A stretch of 64,000 nt of DNA from Ancylostoma caninum. Lineage: Eukaryota; Nematoda; Chromadorea; Rhabditida; Ancylostomatidae. Position 1 is the stretch's first letter; each line of letters opens with the position of its first letter. A model generated the notes under the pieces. The model was not told the DNA's origin. It worked only from the letters and a program-made list of their open reading frames with translations, and made no database searches. Shown here piece by piece: positions 11,733 through 22,906 of the stretch. The stretch covers positions 62,001 through 126,000 of the forward strand of contig JBAJFG010000503.1 in NCBI GenBank assembly GCA_037903475.1. Reading direction: 5' to 3'. The position numbers and the translations under genes were made by a program.

Positions 11733-13821
11733 GGTGCGTGAAAAATATTGACCGCTTGAAATGGCTCGTAAAAACCTCAGTATTTATGTATGTGTTCCTG
11801 TATGCTGTGAAGAGTTTCTTCACAGCATACAGAAAACAATATGGCGAACATTATGAGACTATGTCCGTCCAATTTTATCTTCACTCTTGAGAGCAGCTCT
11901 GCGGAAAACACAAGGAAAGACATAAGTGATGCGCCGTAGGGACCGTCGTGGATTTAATCCTTTGTTTGTTCTGAACGATCCACATGCGACTCCGTACTGC
12001 GGTCCGGTGTCGCACATGCATCAGGGGTGAGCGGAATTTTCCGTTTTCCGTTTTACGCTTTCCGTTTTTTTTTGGCCTTCCGTTCTACATTTTACGTTTT
12101 ACGGGTTTCTAGCCCGGAAAACGGAAAATCCCGGAAAATTATGGAGGGAGACGAGGTATTTGCTTTCGGGGTATTTCCCTATCCTGAGGAGGGTTCACGT
12201 GTTTCGATGCGCAATGTATATGAGTTCACAACAATGGCGCCGAAATTGACGTCGAAACGCCACTTATGGAATTCGAACTATTTTGTTTGACTTTTATGGC
12301 CTCCATCATTGCTCCAAGTATGCCATACGAGTGCTCTCCTCAAAATTCTCAAAAAAAAAACAATGTTCCACAGAAATGTGGGGTGAACTTATATAAAATT
12401 TCCATGAAACTGTTACGTGCCATGGTAAGAGCATCAAGCATTCCTGCGAAGCAACGCACAATGTAGGCTTTCTTTCAAGTTAACAAAACCATAAGGCTAC
12501 ATCACAATTGTCACGGTTTTAGTCAGACGATGATCCTCAGCTCCACACTGGCGCCGTTGGCGCCTAATGTTTTGCGTGATATTTAGGCTGCTTGTGTTTC
12601 ACATTCGCCACACACTGTTCTTCTCCTCCTTCCTCACTCGCTAACTCGCTCCAACGGGATCCTCCGTGAATAATGTGATCCTTCCCAGATTGCAGATATA
12701 TTAACTACCGTAATTACCTTTTTGTCCGAATTTTTGTAGAATAGGTCTGCTCTAAAGTAAAACGAAGAAGTCGCACTTTTCACATTTTACAGATTCTCGT
12801 CTTAGTAAGTAAGTTGAGTGAGAAATATGCTCATTGATTATATAATTCTGATAATCTCTCGTAACTATGTGAAGGATAGATATTCCTCGACCTCCCTATA
12901 TTCTAGGCGTTTGAAGTAAGTACCATCAGTAGACTTTGAAGTTACCTAATTACTTAAAAGAGTCACCACTTATGCTCATCAAGAATATATAATACTTAGG
13001 AAATCCAATGTTGAGGAGGACTTTTTTCACAAACCTATGCTTGGGCGAAATTTTCCGTTTTCCGTTTTACGCTTTCCGTTTTCCGCCCATTTTTGGCCTT
13101 CCGTTTTCCGTTTTACGTTTTACGGGATTTAAAATTTTGCTTCCGCATACCCCTGACATGCATGCTCCTTCACAGTGCACACGTGGTACAATCCAACGAT
13201 TTGAAAATGGGGGAGTAAGGTGGGCAGTAACTTGGAACTGAATGGCTCGAGAATGGTTTCTAGTGCAAAACTCCTTCGCTGTCTTTACGTTGTGAGCTAG
13301 AGAAAAATCTTCTCAAGGAAGGAACGGCCCTCTTGTAGACCTATAATTGACCCTACGGGGAGTGCGCTTCCGGTGAGTACCATTTTTGGGCCGCATGCTG
13401 ATGTTGGCGCTAGAACCACAGATAATGATAGTAACCTATTCTGCGCCGTTAACAAATACGGAAACAAAGTCTAGTCACCGCACAGACAGGAGTAGCCGAT
13501 ACTTTTCATTAGTGGATTTGTGGGTGGCTTAGCATATGTTGTTTCTTAGCACTGTTCCATTCCACGAAAGCTTCTCAGAAAAAACTCTGGATCAAGTCAA
13601 AGATGACCACCTGCAACGCCGTAGTGAAGCCTTCTCCCGTCTTGTCTATTGACAACTGGCGAAAATCGAGATAAAACGGATTGAATAAATGTATGTCCTG
13701 GTTTTAGATTGTTGTTGAGATTCTAGGCAACAGAGCTGTCACACTTGGTCTTCTATCCAATTTCGTTTCTCTATGTAATTCATGTGTCACAAAAGGCGGT
13801 CAATACTTTTCACGCACCCTG
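11730..13821. mobile_element. CAGGGTGCGTG-ended Tc1/mariner-type element split by hAT copy 3
   Basis: The ends are perfect or near-perfect inverted repeats (CAGGGTGCGTGAAAAATATT and the complement of CAGGGTGCGTGAAAAGTATT) flanked by TA. Removing the 1.14-kb hAT insertion leaves about 950 bp, matching the 0.9-kb related elements at 25,124 and 39,289. A phrase GATGCGCCG in the left half is shared with them. No transposase was recognised, so it is non-autonomous. Confidence 0.82.
12022..13155. mobile_element. hAT-like non-autonomous element, family A, copy 3
   Basis: Inverted ends CAGGGGTGAGCGGAA and the complement of CAGGGGTATGCGGAA are flanked by a perfect 8-bp duplication ACATGCAT (12,014-12,021 and 13,156-13,163). 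Heptamer arrays lie inside both ends. It keeps the short left-hand segment deleted from copy 1 and is otherwise nearly the same sequence. It was inserted into the 11,730-13,821 element, so that element is older. Confidence 0.9.
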
Positions 13822-16716
13822 TATAAATAATACGAATAAATCTTTCAGGTGCAAATCAGTCGGAAGTTCTACTATTAGTTCTAGTCGGGTACTCGAGACC
13901 AAAGATTTGCTTTCACATTTATTCGGTTATTCGGATACCCAAGATTCCTGTTATTCAAATCTCTTAAATGAAAATTCGACACACATAAAGATCTTGAAGA
14001 AGGAAATCTCATCAGTTACTGATGAGTTGCTTATCCTCATCTTTTTCACTTACTCTTAAGTGTTAAAATCATTCCGTACTGTTCAATTAGATACTAAAAT
14101 GCTCGGTGCGCGTTCTCGCTCAGAACAAAACCTTTTGAGAACGGTAGCAGAACGCCTCAATCCAAATTGTATCCACCCTCTCTATCAACTAGCCTTCTTC
14201 ATCGTCGCACAGAAAACGAGGGATCTGTGGAAGGGATCACTGCGCTGTGTCTGCATTCTTTTTCCAACAGGAAACCCTCCCATTCATAACCGAGTAGCAG
14301 TGTGGTAATAGCACGAACAACCAGGACTATCAAAATTGCAGACCAATTTCAGGATCCACTCCTCTCAATATTGCGTGCTCTTTCTGATAGCTAACCACAA
14401 TACCCACTGTTTCCTTGCCTAAGATCCATCAACGAGGATCAAAACCACAAGAAATTCATCGAGGTTGTGGGAAAATGTGTCAGAAGCCAGAATTTACCCA
14501 TCGTTAACACTTCAAGGTCAGAATTCCAATCTCAACCTCGCGGTTTTAGCCCCAAACAGTTCCTTCCTCACATCCCCATTAAATAACATATACGAGCTCT
14601 GACGGAACAGTTCATAAACGTTTTAGCAAAAAAATGTATGGTAACGCTAAATTTTGCTTGGTGTGGAGATGGTGGCAATTCGTGCAAACGTTCCTTCGAG
14701 TTACATCAAACAATAATGCAAGCCGGGCTGTTTGTTGTTCTTCTTTCTTGTTTCTCGACTACATTCGAAATTCATGTGATCAGAAAAGTTTATTTTCAAA
14801 TTAATTCAATTATTCAAATGTTTCAAATGTTGGAGTTTCGAGCTCAACAAAAGATGAATTGCTTCCAAACAAAACTTTCAAAGCTTAGTCAACAGTGGAA
14901 AGGCGTCTTTCCATGAGTCCGCCATGGTGTGATACGTGCGCCTGTGTCGAAATGTGGTGAAGATGTTAAGAAACGGGTCTACAGCTGTGTAAGAGGTACG
15001 CTGTAGCTCCATCATTTCGAAGAGGTTAATCGACTGGTCAACTAGTGGATGAGGTGCTAATACGTAGTACTGTGAAGTAGGATCGATGTCCACCTACGAG
15101 GCCACAGCTGTAGACAAAGTTTAAAACCTTTTTTAATTTTCCTTTCGTACGCTTCAGCACCACCTATCACGCAATGCTCTGATGAACTTTGTTTGGAAAA
15201 AAGTTGCCTGATCGGTTAACGCTGGACCTTTAGCATCTTACGCGCTGACACTCCTCATCGATGATGTTCCCCAGTACATACGGATCACCTGCTTCTCGCT
15301 GAGACATAGTCACCTGCATCTCGCCTAGGTAACCACAGATCGATCTCATTCATTCCCGTTTCCATGTGTAGGTCTTCCAAGCAAGTAAACAAGTAGCAAG
15401 TAAACAGCGCTAAGAATGGGCCAAAACACCGTCCAACCAAGGTAAAAGAAAAATCTGCACACTTCTGGTGCACAAGTGGACATGTTGATGCATGGTGGCG
15501 GCCACGTTTTTAGCAGGTCCTCCAAAGGAGGGGATCAATTGAGGAAGATATAAGATACATATTTCATGCATAAAATGAACTACCAAAATGAGGCTCGTGG
15601 AAATTAGGAGGCACAAGGTTTCCCTACCTTTCCCCAGCTGTGTACCTGCGGAGAATGCTCATGAACGGAATTACCTCGCTTGAAGCTCAAAATCCAGTAC
15701 AGATAAAAATTTCTTCGTTTTTTCTCCACGCCACTTTACTAAATGAAGAAAAGTACGAATGCACATGGTACAGGAGGTTTCCCCATTACCACCATCAACC
15801 ACCATAAGTGGATGCACTTAGTAGCTAGTTGCCAGAAGATTGACCGCACTGCGGTGATGCCGGCATTGGAGTATGGAAGTAAGTGCTGACCAATGTTGGA
15901 GACGAACGTGCGAATGTTGAACACGTCTAGGTGGACATGTGGACCTACGTGATGTAATAAGATCTGATTAAAGACATGGGATCAATGAAGACGTCTTTAC
16001 GGCACCAAAGATGACGCTCAAGACGCTGACGTGACGCTCGCACTCCTTGATGCAGAAGAACAAAAATAGTGGACCCGGCGAATGCGCGTGGCCGATGCTG
16101 AGAAGAAAAAGCTAAATATGTGGCCGTCACCGTAGTTAGATTTCAGCGGTTGCAGCTGAATCGCATGGATTCTGAATAATGGTTTCGGATAGAATGAACA
16201 ACGAGAGATCGCACAATATTAAATACAAGAAAGACTCGTAGATTTGTATAAGTTAAAGAAAGCACACACGATAAAAGAAAACGTCGTCGATCTTTCCATG
16301 AAATTCTACTCTGGAGGCTACTCTTGTGACCATAGAACAGGAAAGACCATCAAAAAAGGCAACGTTTGCGAGAAATACAGTGTTGTATTTTGCCAATACA
16401 TGTCCACTTGTACGAGATCTATCGCCTGAGATGGGTGCTGCCGTCGAGGTGCGGCAAAGATCATTGCTATCCGAAAATACTGATCGATCTTGTACCAGCT
16501 GAGAAACACAGCCGTACGGAGAGAATGGGGCGGGGTTGAGCATGGCGGGAGCATTTGAACATGCGTGAGTTTTATTACTCGAGTAATTGCAGGATATGGA
16601 GAGACTCCTTTTGCAGTTGCACTTCAAACAATGGCACCTTTAAAATAAGCACAAATGCGAGAAAACTTTTCTTCAGCGTGAGTGCTGCCATTAAGAATGC
16701 TTTGCTGAGAACTTAC
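13822..16716. other. Gene-poor stretch
   Basis: No gene, RNA or complete transposon was recognised. Open frames here are short and without domains. GC-richer patches at 14,900-15,100 and 16,440-16,600 could hide exons, but the reading is not convincing. Confidence 0.35.
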
Positions 16717-16825
16717 ATTCTGGTCCAATAAAAAATGGTGAAAAGGCCAGTGTTCCGTATAAAGTTGCAAAGATAATTAGCACTGTAACATTGAGGCTCA
16801 GCAAATATCGTCGGCGATGGTTCAT
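16717..16825 (-). CDS. Candidate first exon of a type II membrane protein
   Basis: From an ATG the minus strand encodes a short basic start (MNHRRRY), then a hydrophobic stretch (LNVTVLIIFATLYGTLAF). After 36 codons plus one base it reaches a consensus donor AAT|GTAAGT. A basic head followed by one membrane anchor is the usual layout of Golgi glycosyltransferases and similar type II proteins, but no catalytic domain was identified. An open frame at 16,253-16,627 on the same strand could be a later exon, though I found no clean junction. The call rests only on hydrophobicity and the donor site. Confidence 0.3.
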
Positions 16826-18869
16826 CTGAAAATCACGAACTCTTCTTGATGTAGGTCTACTGCAGGATGTTTTTGCACTAGAAAAAAAAAACAACGAAAA
16901 AGAAGAAATAGAAGCAGCAGATGAGGAGTAGATAACTCATAAATAACAAAAATATTGTGGAACAAGATCAATTTCAACGATAAGGAACGATGAGAATTGT
17001 ACTTTCAAAACGGCAAATTCATGGAGAAATCGTTGGACTCCTTCCAACTGCAGATGTAATATGTGCATTTTGTTATGTAATAGCGATACGTATTAATGAG
17101 CCACAATGTTGTAAAAAAACCAGCTGTGAGAAAAACAATGTGAACGAAGTGGAAATAGCGAGTAAGAGATGCGAGAGAAATATTGAGCGGTCACCGAGCC
17201 AAAAACCGCCGCTTGTAAATCGTTCTCTGACCGACTCCCGTTTCGAGCCGTCAGCAGTTTCTCAGACTTTTTACCAACACATGCAATGTCAGTCTCGATT
17301 GTTGGATCGAAATAAAAAAAACTGTATCTCAGTCGTATCGCCATTATCGCAGCTATACGTGCAAAGAACTGACATCGCGTCAATATAGTGACCCTAACAG
17401 CTCCCTTCGACAACCTCGAACCTCTGGAATGAGAAGTGTTTCGAGGTGTGAAGAAGGAGAATCGATGGAAGAGAAAGAGGAAGAGAAAAGGGCGGTTGAA
17501 AGTCTTCTCACCGTGAACCTACCATAAGTAAGTAATGAAAACAACGACTTGGAGCGTGTGAAAGAGAACGTTCATTTGTCGCATTGTTGTAACGTCAACG
17601 GCTCGTTTTTGATGGCAATTTGGAAATTGATGTAATTCTTCTCGAACAACAAAGTTCTGCCTAGGTCAAATTTTCTAGGTGAACTAGGTTCAATCTGTAG
17701 CGAAAAGTTCTCATCCCATTAGCTCACACGTTAAGTCACTGGAACCGCGTCCGCATCAAAACCATTACTCTCCACTTTCTGTTTGTTCCAGTTTTAGATG
17801 GTTTCCAATGAAAATTGGAAGACATCCCAAATAAGAACCTCTTCCAAAAATTCTTCTAGTTTCTCCTCATTGGCAACAAGTTCAACTCAGTTCAATCTTC
17901 TCTTCTCACCCACTCTCCATTGTAAACTGTCTCAAGAAGGCGCCGAGCAACGAAGCCTAAGTGAATAAATTCCCAGCAATGAAGCAATACTTCCATCGTG
18001 TGTTGATCAATGCACAACATCAACTCAACATTTTACTTTTTATTAGTCTTCCCTGCCCTGACAGAGTTCTGATACCGCGTCTCTGGAAATACAACTTTGT
18101 CGTTTCTGGAGAAACTCAGTTCAAATAAAGAATAGCGAAATAGCAGGAGCAACCAACTAAATGCTGACAAGCCTAAATGAAGTCCCTCGAGCGCCGAACA
18201 GTAAAAAAAAACATCTCTCGACCAACACATGCAATGATGCAAGATCCAATTCGCATCACATCGAATTTACGAAGAAGAGATGGATGCAGGATTTTGCCAG
18301 TGACTTGTGACTTTGCCAATAACACTTTTTTAAACGTGAATGAAGTGGACCTTTCGTGTCCACATAAAGCGGGTGCGCACGTAAGGTTGTACTCACATAT
18401 TCCTCACCATTTTATCATTTCTTATAACCTCCAAGGTTTCTTAGCAGCTGCTTTCATTCTAGTCTGCTGTAATGGAATAAAAAAAAACTGTTCTCAGATG
18501 ACCTCTCAAGGTGTGTAAATGATTTTGAAAAAAAAGGAAACCAATTCTATTCACGAATTAAACTATGAACCAACTAAGAACCAAAGGACGAGGAATATCG
18601 AATTGCATTCCATTGTGGAAATAAAATTCCTACGAAAACCCCAGTAAAGAGTCTCTACAAAAAAAAAGAATATAGCCTACAATTGAGGTGCACGTGCGTT
18701 TTTAACTTTACTGCACGAGAATTCTGAAGCGCAAATTCGCACATAGCAGCGCATTACAAAAACTCTGACCTCCGATGAACCGTTAAGGTATTAGTCAGCT
18801 AACCCGTCCTTTCAGATGAAGAAAGGTCGCTCCAACAAAGAGTCGGACCCAGATATATGATTTGGGGGA
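16826..18869. other. Gene-poor stretch
   Basis: Nothing was recognised. Overlapping open frames at 16,990-17,413 on both strands look like chance. Confidence 0.35.
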
Positions 18870-18873
18870 TTAA

Positions 18874-19353
18874 TACTTTCGCGACAATGTGCTGAAGCGG
18901 TTGACATGCGTGGTGCACCGGACCGCGTGCTCAACCGGGTGACTACGCTCTTCTCAAAGTTATATTTTTATGAAGCAAACATGATTAACAAACTCCTATG
19001 TGGTAGTATATTAACAAATATTCAAGCGTTCTTCACACGCAGTGGGCAGGGCAAACATTCTTTCAAGTTTCTTTAATACCTGGTTGAAAAGAACAACGAA
19101 CGATAGATATAAAAAAGAAACTTCAAACACTACACATTGAATAGCCGACAAACATTTGATAATACTTCTGACGACTACAAAAGTGAAAACTACCAGTCGC
19201 AGATTTGCGCGAATTTGGAGTATTATGCGGCAGGGGAAAAATTCTTGTCACGTCGGATCACGTGCCCAAGCGGTTGAGCACAGGACCCACGCGCGTCCAA
19301 ACGCTCGTGTCCCACATGACACACCATGCTAAAAGCGTAAGGTCGCGAATGTG
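18874..19353. mobile_element. piggyBac-like MITE, copy A
   Basis: The left side reads TTAA then TACTTTCGCGAC. The right side ends GTCGCGAATGTG then CTAA. The ends are inverted repeats, and TTAA (one base changed on the right) is the piggyBac target signature. The internal sequence, rich in motifs like GGTTGAGCAC and CAACCGGGTGA, is shared with copy B at 32,382-32,759. It has no coding capacity. Confidence 0.75.
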
Positions 19354-19486
19354 CTAACAAGAAAGGGTGGCATTCTGGTACGCCGATACTAAATCTGTTC
19401 TCAGCATCTGCTAGTGTATCTTCAAGTTGACGCTGTAATCATTTTGCCCTGCAGTGACCAGTTTATCAAAGAGCACATGTACATAC

Positions 19487-20637
19487 CAAAGATGAGCGGA
19501 TACGAGAATTTCCATGACCCGGATAACGGTGCGGATAAAGGATAGGCCATAAATGACCGGATAACGGATACCGGATAACGGATAACGGCTAAGTATTCGA
19601 TAACTAACAAGTTAGCAGACACTTATCAGTTAGGCAACATTGGCTTTCAATAGAATATCGTGTCAAATAAGGAGTAATTCCCTATGCTACAAGACAGCAC
19701 CTTCTACAGTGCTGAATATGGAGGAGAATTAGAACGAATTCTTTAATTAATTCTTTAACTCGTTAGTCGTCCAAATTCGCCACTCTCTCTACGGCGTTAG
19801 GCATGGCGTCGTAATAAAGAGGTGTAAGTATAGCACCTAAAGTTTGCCATGAAAACGAACTCCCAGCGATATTAGGATGTTGATTGGTATATAAGTTACT
19901 TGAGATGATACAGCTCTGCCACTTTTTTGGTATAAAGTGTTTCCAAAACGAAAGCAAGTCCTTAAAAGGTTTCGCTCCCGAACACTTTGGCGATGACGCG
20001 ATTTTTTGAGGGCACCCAAATGTGCTTTGCTTCATATGTCTTTTGCGAAATTCTGGTGAACTAGTACCGACTATCATGATCGTATTGAATATCCTAAACG
20101 ATATTGGCTGATAGTTTCAAAAAATTTGGTAAGAACACCAAGGTTCAGTGTCTGTTCAAAATGAAGCAAGCAAGAAGATGCACTGCTCTTAGATGAGCTG
20201 CGAGGTCATCAATTTCAACTTTGTTAGTTAGTGGTCACAACATTAGTCAACGCTGTTGTCTTACAAAAAAAGGACTCGAGATTATTGTCTCACAATGTCG
20301 GACCATCCAGAATCGGGAGAACATGACCAAGAGCTTTTCTTCCCTCTTTCGAGCAAGTACTGGTATTTATTACCTCTTCTCACCTCACTCCAAGATTCTA
20401 AACCACAAATGAAATATGACAGGAAATGGGCTAGAACGAGTGATATATTGACTTTTATTGAAATGATAGCACTCCTCTGCTGAGAACGTGCGATGTGAAG
20501 CCACCACATACTTCCGGCCTTATCCGCACCTTTATCCGACGCGAAAAGCCCGGATAACGGTGCGGAAAACGGATAGGCGAAAACGTACGGATAGCGGCTA
20601 AACGGATAACCGCATACGGGTAATCCGCTCATCCTTG
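19487..20637. mobile_element. hAT-like element, family B
   Basis: The ends CAAAGATGAGCGGAT and the complement of CAAGGATGAGCGGAT are flanked by a perfect 8-bp duplication GTACATAC (19,479-19,486 and 20,638-20,645). Just inside each end are tandem copies of a GGATAACGG motif (19,515-19,600 and 20,520-20,615). The terminal GATGAGCGGA resembles family A GGTGAGCGGA, so the two families may share a transposase. The minus-strand frame at 19,763-20,077 contains FWKHFIPKKW followed by SNLYTNQ. This loosely resembles a piggyBac-type transposase N-terminus, but the match is weak. Confidence 0.82.
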
Positions 20638-20645
20638 GTACATAC

Positions 20646-21811
20646 ATTTCGAATATGTTAGTGGTGGAGTGGAAGTGCCCAGTTGGGTGACTAGTATTGT
20701 CTGACATTTTGCTCTCATTTTCAACTCTCTCCACCAAGAAAATTACTCATAGGCATGCCGAAACACTTCTTCGAACAGTCATTTTTGCATTTCAGCTCAT
20801 TCGCTTACGCGTAAGCTTCGTTAAGCTCCCGCAAAAACTGACTGTCTTAGTGAAATAAAGCTGGAGAGCTTCCGAACAAACATGGTAATTTACGACAAAA
20901 AAAAAACGGGGGAGGACGCTTTTCCACAGTGATAGTGTGTTTCTGTCGCCAACATTGGGTTGAGCTCTTCTTGATTCGCTGACCTCATCCGGCTCTCATT
21001 CAGAACCCCAGTGACCTCTGAATTTAGTATGAAGAATTTTCAGTAGAGCAATTTAGATTATTTGATATGATGAACTAGGTTACATGAACGCATAACCCAG
21101 TAAAAGCAGGCTTGCAAACCAAATCTTGCGCCTAGCGTCTTCTGAAATTAAGTATTCCACATGAAAAACAGACACGCTAACCATTGTACCATAATTGGTT
21201 GTCGTTTCATTAACTCCAGCCCTGATAATTAATTTTATAATACTTCCATGTGAACATCATTTTTGTCGTATTGTGGTAGATGAGAGGTGTAGTCGCCATC
21301 GCATACATATGGTAGGCCACGAAAAAGGTGTTCCGCTGCAAAATGAGAGGTGAAGACGATTAATCGAAAGGAGATAATGCTTCCCATTGTACCATGTATG
21401 TCGGTTTGTAGATACAGCGTGGATTTGTAATGAATATCGGCAAGTCGTTAGTGAAAGTAGTGTATTGAAGAATTTAAAGTTCTACAGCGGGAAAGAGTGT
21501 GCAAGAATGACTGAGGTCGCAACGAAACCAGGCCCCAGCACAGGTCTCTCCGGGGGCAAGCTGGGCTTCGTAAAAGGGCCGAAAAGCAAAGAGGGCTTCG
21601 TACTGGAAAAAATTGCGTTTGTTTCTTCTAAGGGAAGCATCACGTTCAACAGGCGAGGTAGGGGCATTAAATAAGTTAAGTGACCTCATCATTGAGCGTG
21701 GAGAGGCTGCTCGTGCTTTGAGCGGCGCCACAGGGGCGACCGATGCCGAAAAATGGCTTGCAACGACGCTGTTCGCTCTTTGAGCGGCCAGGCGACTGTC
21801 CGGTCCAAGTA
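20646..21811. other. Stretch without a recognised gene
   Basis: There is an open frame at 21,387-21,674 (plus) containing GGKLGFVKGPKSKEGFVLEK. A related phrase, FKGGFVKFWFFKGGFV, can be read at 23,117-23,170, so this is probably a dispersed repeat and not a gene. Confidence 0.3.
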
Positions 21812-22359
21812 TTCCGATTGGAGCACATATTCTACATACACCGTAGGATTTAAGAATTCCTGCGCAGTCTAAACGCAACCAAATGACATGATATCTTCAC
21901 TAACAAAAGAATTAAGGGAACACTACAGCTGTTTGAACGGACGATCAAAACTTTTGTACCGCACGAAAGATATACGCGAAAAACCCTTTTCCGGAAATTT
22001 CGTGGAGCTGCTGCGAAGTCCAGACTTTAAGATTGGGCTTGAAAATTGGAGTATGGGGAGAACTAAGGGGGCACTACAACTATATGCTCGGTATTGCCGC
22101 AACCGATGAACGGCGCAAAGAATATATGTGAGGGAGACCTCAGGTCGCCCCCCAGGTCGCCCAGGGCGACCTAAGTCACTTACTGAGCATACACTTTTTT
22201 ATTTCACATAATTTTTGGGCTTTCGCAGTGAATACTTGTAGTACCCCTTTAGTTCTCTTGTTACTGAAGATATCAAATCATTCCGTTGCGTTTACTCTGC
22301 GCAGGAATCCTTGGAATCCTACGGAGTCCAAGCCTGTAGAATATGTGCTCCAATCGAAC
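21812..22359. repeat. Foldback element with about 120-bp inverted arms
   Basis: The left arm (21,812-21,930), starting TTCCGATTGGAGCACATATT, is inverted and repeated at the right (22,240-22,359). Shared internal phrases are TTCCTGCGCAG, AAACGCAAC and GATATCTTCA. The loop is about 310 bp and contains a further direct copy of the arm end (GAACTAAGG..CACTACAA at about 22,060). No coding content or target duplication was identified. Confidence 0.7.
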
Positions 22360-22462
22360 GACGCCGCGGACTAGTTTCAACGCGTTCTCCCTTATAACAA
22401 GAATCACCTGTTCATCCTCACACATTCCAGTGACCGTTCCATTTCCTTCCATCATCGTTTAT

Positions 22463-22906
22463 AGGGTAATTTACACCAGCTGCGTGCGTCAGACGCACGC
22501 ATCAACTTGCGAAGGATCGTCCATGAGGACCGTGGACCGTTCGGCATGTACATCCTCAATGAAAAGAATGTACGGCCACCTCGAGCCCGTAAGGCGGTAT
22601 TTATGGTTGATGCGCGTCAAATTTGACGCGGCGATGCACAATGCAAAACGAAGATGAGAAGAGAATGCGCGGCAGGATGCGAATGTTCCTGGCTTTGCCG
22701 CGAACAAACTGCGTTCTAATCTTCGCCGCATCGACACATCGCGAAAACTTCGTGAAATTTCAGGCCGACGCGTCAGATTTGACGCTCATCAACCATAATA
22801 GCGTCTAAACGCGTGCCCCTGAGCCGCGTCAGCGATGCGACAGACCCTATCCTTCATCATATAGACGCACGCGCGTCAAACGCACGCACCTAGTATAAAT
22901 TGCCCT
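22463..22906. mobile_element. GCGTC-rich inverted-repeat element (MITE)
   Basis: The ends AGGGTAATTTACACCAGCTG and the complement of AGGGCAATTTATACTAGGTG are inverted repeats, each followed by GTGCGT and GACGC motifs. The interior has further GACGC/GCGTC copies and is strikingly GC-rich compared with its surroundings. The superfamily is unknown because no target duplication was seen. Confidence 0.65.

Noticed and set aside
11648..11890. 80-codon open frame with a YIYIYI run
   Set aside because: It is produced by the (TA)n tract and the left end of a transposon.
16990..17413. Long overlapping frames on both strands
   Set aside because: They show mutual antisense overlap, no splice context and no recognisable motif.
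20282..20737. 151-codon minus-strand frame
   Set aside because: It crosses the GGATAACGG array, the inverted end and the target duplication of a hAT-like element.
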